Shown here one piece after another: positions 62,201 to 64,000 of a stretch of 64,000 nucleotides of DNA. The DNA is from Acridotheres tristis. Lineage: Eukaryota; Chordata; Aves; Passeriformes; Sturnidae. The translations under genes were made by a program, and so were the position numbers. The stretch is from contig CM072891.1 in assembly GCA_037013685.1 (NCBI GenBank), positions 9,896,501 through 9,960,500 on the forward strand. The letters run 5' to 3'. Below the pieces are notes generated by a model, which saw only the letters and a list, made by a program, of their open reading frames with translations, did not search any database and was not told the DNA's origin. The stretch's first letter is position 1; every line of letters begins with the position of its first letter.

Positions 62201-64000
62201 ACCAGTCAGTTTTGCTGTCTAAGGTGTAGCATGGTGATAGTTTTATTTACATATTTGACAAAGCTGACAATTCAGACAAATACATCCCAATGCTAATGCT
62301 TGTCTAATTGTGTTTAATGAAGTGGGAGTATGGTGAGAGCCAGTTGTTATCTTACATGAGAGCTGCTTGGCCTTGCAGCTTCTGTAGTTGTTTCAATTTC
62401 TCATGCCTGTTTTAGAAAAAAAAGTGGGGAAAAGAGGGACAGGAGAGGAGAATTGTACTGTATGGAAAAGAGATAGGAGGTAGTTAATGCAAATAGGTAG
62501 TTTCTTTCATTCTGTATTAAAAGTGTAGGAGACTGGAGTTTTTTTTAAAGGCCTTATCAACTTGAGACAAACCAGAAGTAAATTCCTCAGATTGCCAGGC
62601 TGTGCTTTTATTTTGCTCCCAGGTATTGCTCAGAGGTTAAAAACTTCCTGCTATTTAACTCAGCCAGAGCTGACTTTTGTGAAAGCACCTTTTTCTGTGC
62701 ATGATGTCTGGAGTCTGCAAGTAGCGTGTGATCACTTGTGCAGCTGCTTCTGTCTCTTTGGGGGTGAAGTTGGAGGAAGGTCCCTCTTAGTTTCTTTAGG
62801 TGAAAGCTGTGACTTCTTCACTAGCTCTACATGAAAGCTTTAAGTTACTTAGAGCAGAATTCTTACACTAAAGCAAACATCTGGTAGTTTTGCTGTGCTA
62901 AAAAAAAGCTGAATACTTGGTGCAGGATGAATTATGGAGGTGAACAGTCTTATAAAGCAGCCAAGTTTATCTCCAGTGCATCACAGGGTATCCCTGTTCA
63001 GTGCTGCTCTGTCCAGCTCACTTGCTTTTGTGCATTAGTGTGGCCTAGCTAATGCATTTAGACTTCAGATGATAAAGAGTATCTGCAACTCTGAGTAATC
63101 TTTTCTATCTCTGGAACTTTGTAAACTAGTTTCCCATAGTCTGGCTATACATCTTGCAGAGGAACATAGATGAATGTTTATTGGCAAAGCTGAAAGGTTA
63201 TAGCCCAGGTAAAAACAAAGAGAGAAGAATCAACAGGATGTCTGTTGTTTGATCTAGACTGTCTTTGGGGCATTGGCTATTTTTAAGCATTCTTCCTGTG
63301 AACCTTTTTGAACTCCTTCTCTGCTGAAAATTCCTGAGAAGAGCATGGCAGATGCTGAAAATCCAGGTATATTCCTGTGCTAATGTAGCATTTGCTACAG
63401 AAACATCGTCCGCTTTTCAATTTACAGAAGACTGCTCTTACCTTTCGTGTGTAAAATTGTTTTTTCATGCTGAGAAGTGTGGTGCAGCTTGTTCTGGCTT
63501 AGCCTACCCCACAACTTCAGCTTGCAACCAAGCACTCACACCCTGCACAGTGAGATGGAGGAGAGAATCAGAATGGTAAAAGTGAGAAAACTCATGGCTT
63601 GGGATAAAAACAGTTTAGTAGGTACAATAATAGCATCTCAGGCAAGGCAAAACGAGGAATTAATTCACTGCTTTCCAAGGGCAGGTAGGAGTTCAGGTAT
63701 TCCCAGGAAAGCAGGGCTCTATCATACATAACAGTGACTTGGGAAGAGAAAATGCATCATTCCACAGTGACTCCTTCTTCCTTCTTCCCCTAGCTTTATA
63801 TGCTAAGCACGATGCCATATGGTGCAGGACATCCCTTGGGTCAGCTGGGATCAGCTGTCCCGGCTATGTCCCCTCTTAACTCTTTGTTCACCCTCAGTCA
63901 CTTGCTAGTGGGGTGGGGTGAGAAGCAGAAAAGGCTGTGATTTTGTGCAAGTGCTGCTCAGCAGTAATGAAGAAATCCCTGTATTGTCAACGCTTTTCAG
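59299..64000 (+). other. EHD4: EHD4 intron 1, incomplete
   Basis: GC-rich to about 59600 (including a 30-bp direct duplication at 59525-59554 and 59559-59588), then AT-rich. No second coding exon, RNA gene or clear transposon recognised. Confidence 0.7.
59525..59588 (+). repeat. 30-bp direct duplication in the EHD4 CpG island
   Basis: Two identical 30-bp copies containing GTCCGGGCCGGTGCCGCTCC, period 34 bp, in the 5' part of EHD4 intron 1. Confidence 0.9.

Overview
This window is animal genomic DNA, almost certainly from a bird and probably a songbird. Genes are split into many short exons with GT-AG introns. The recognisable repeats are CR1 LINE fragments, several with the avian CR1 3' end, and two LTR fragments of the kind common in passerines. 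I find no bacterial, plasmid or CRISPR content. The species cannot be named from the sequence alone.

Layout, all on the plus strand: (1) 276-11474, the 3' fifteen coding exons of a cytosolic phospholipase A2 epsilon-like gene (copy A); its 5' end lies left of the window. (2) 11475-23105, intergenic DNA with CR1 fragments, ending in a candidate promoter (palindromic kappaB-like site, AP-1 site, TATA-like box). (3) 23106-55420, a complete 21-exon PLA2G4E-like gene (copy B) that I assemble to 872 residues. It has an N-terminal linker, a C2 domain, a catalytic domain with GGGTR and GLSGTTW motifs and a catalytic Asp, and a basic C-terminal tail. (4) 55421-58840, 3' UTR and intergenic DNA. (5) 58840-59600, a CpG-island promoter and first coding exon of EHD4 (starts MFSWLGKQ, contains the P-loop GQYSTGKT), followed by intron 1 to the window end.

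The order PLA2G4E-type genes then EHD4, all co-oriented, matches the PLA2G4-EHD4 neighbourhood of other vertebrates. Copies A and B match exon for exon in size and phase, so they are tandem duplicates. cPLA2 epsilon is a calcium-dependent phospholipase A2/N-acyltransferase that makes N-acyl-phosphatidylethanolamines and acts on phosphoinositide-rich recycling endosomes. EHD4 is a membrane-remodelling ATPase of endocytic recycling, so the neighbours may share a membrane-traffic setting, but co-function is inference.

The most unusual structure is a minisatellite of about 1.6 kb (29/31-bp units) in copy A intron 17. It contains two consecutive 428-bp higher-order copies and runs up to the acceptor of exon 18, an exon that is itself an island of extreme GC3. 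Other points of interest are a GC-AG intron in copy A, back-to-back NAGNAG acceptors in copy B, lineage-specific changes near the catalytic Asp, and an inverted CR1 pair in one intron. I see no convincing wholly new gene system.
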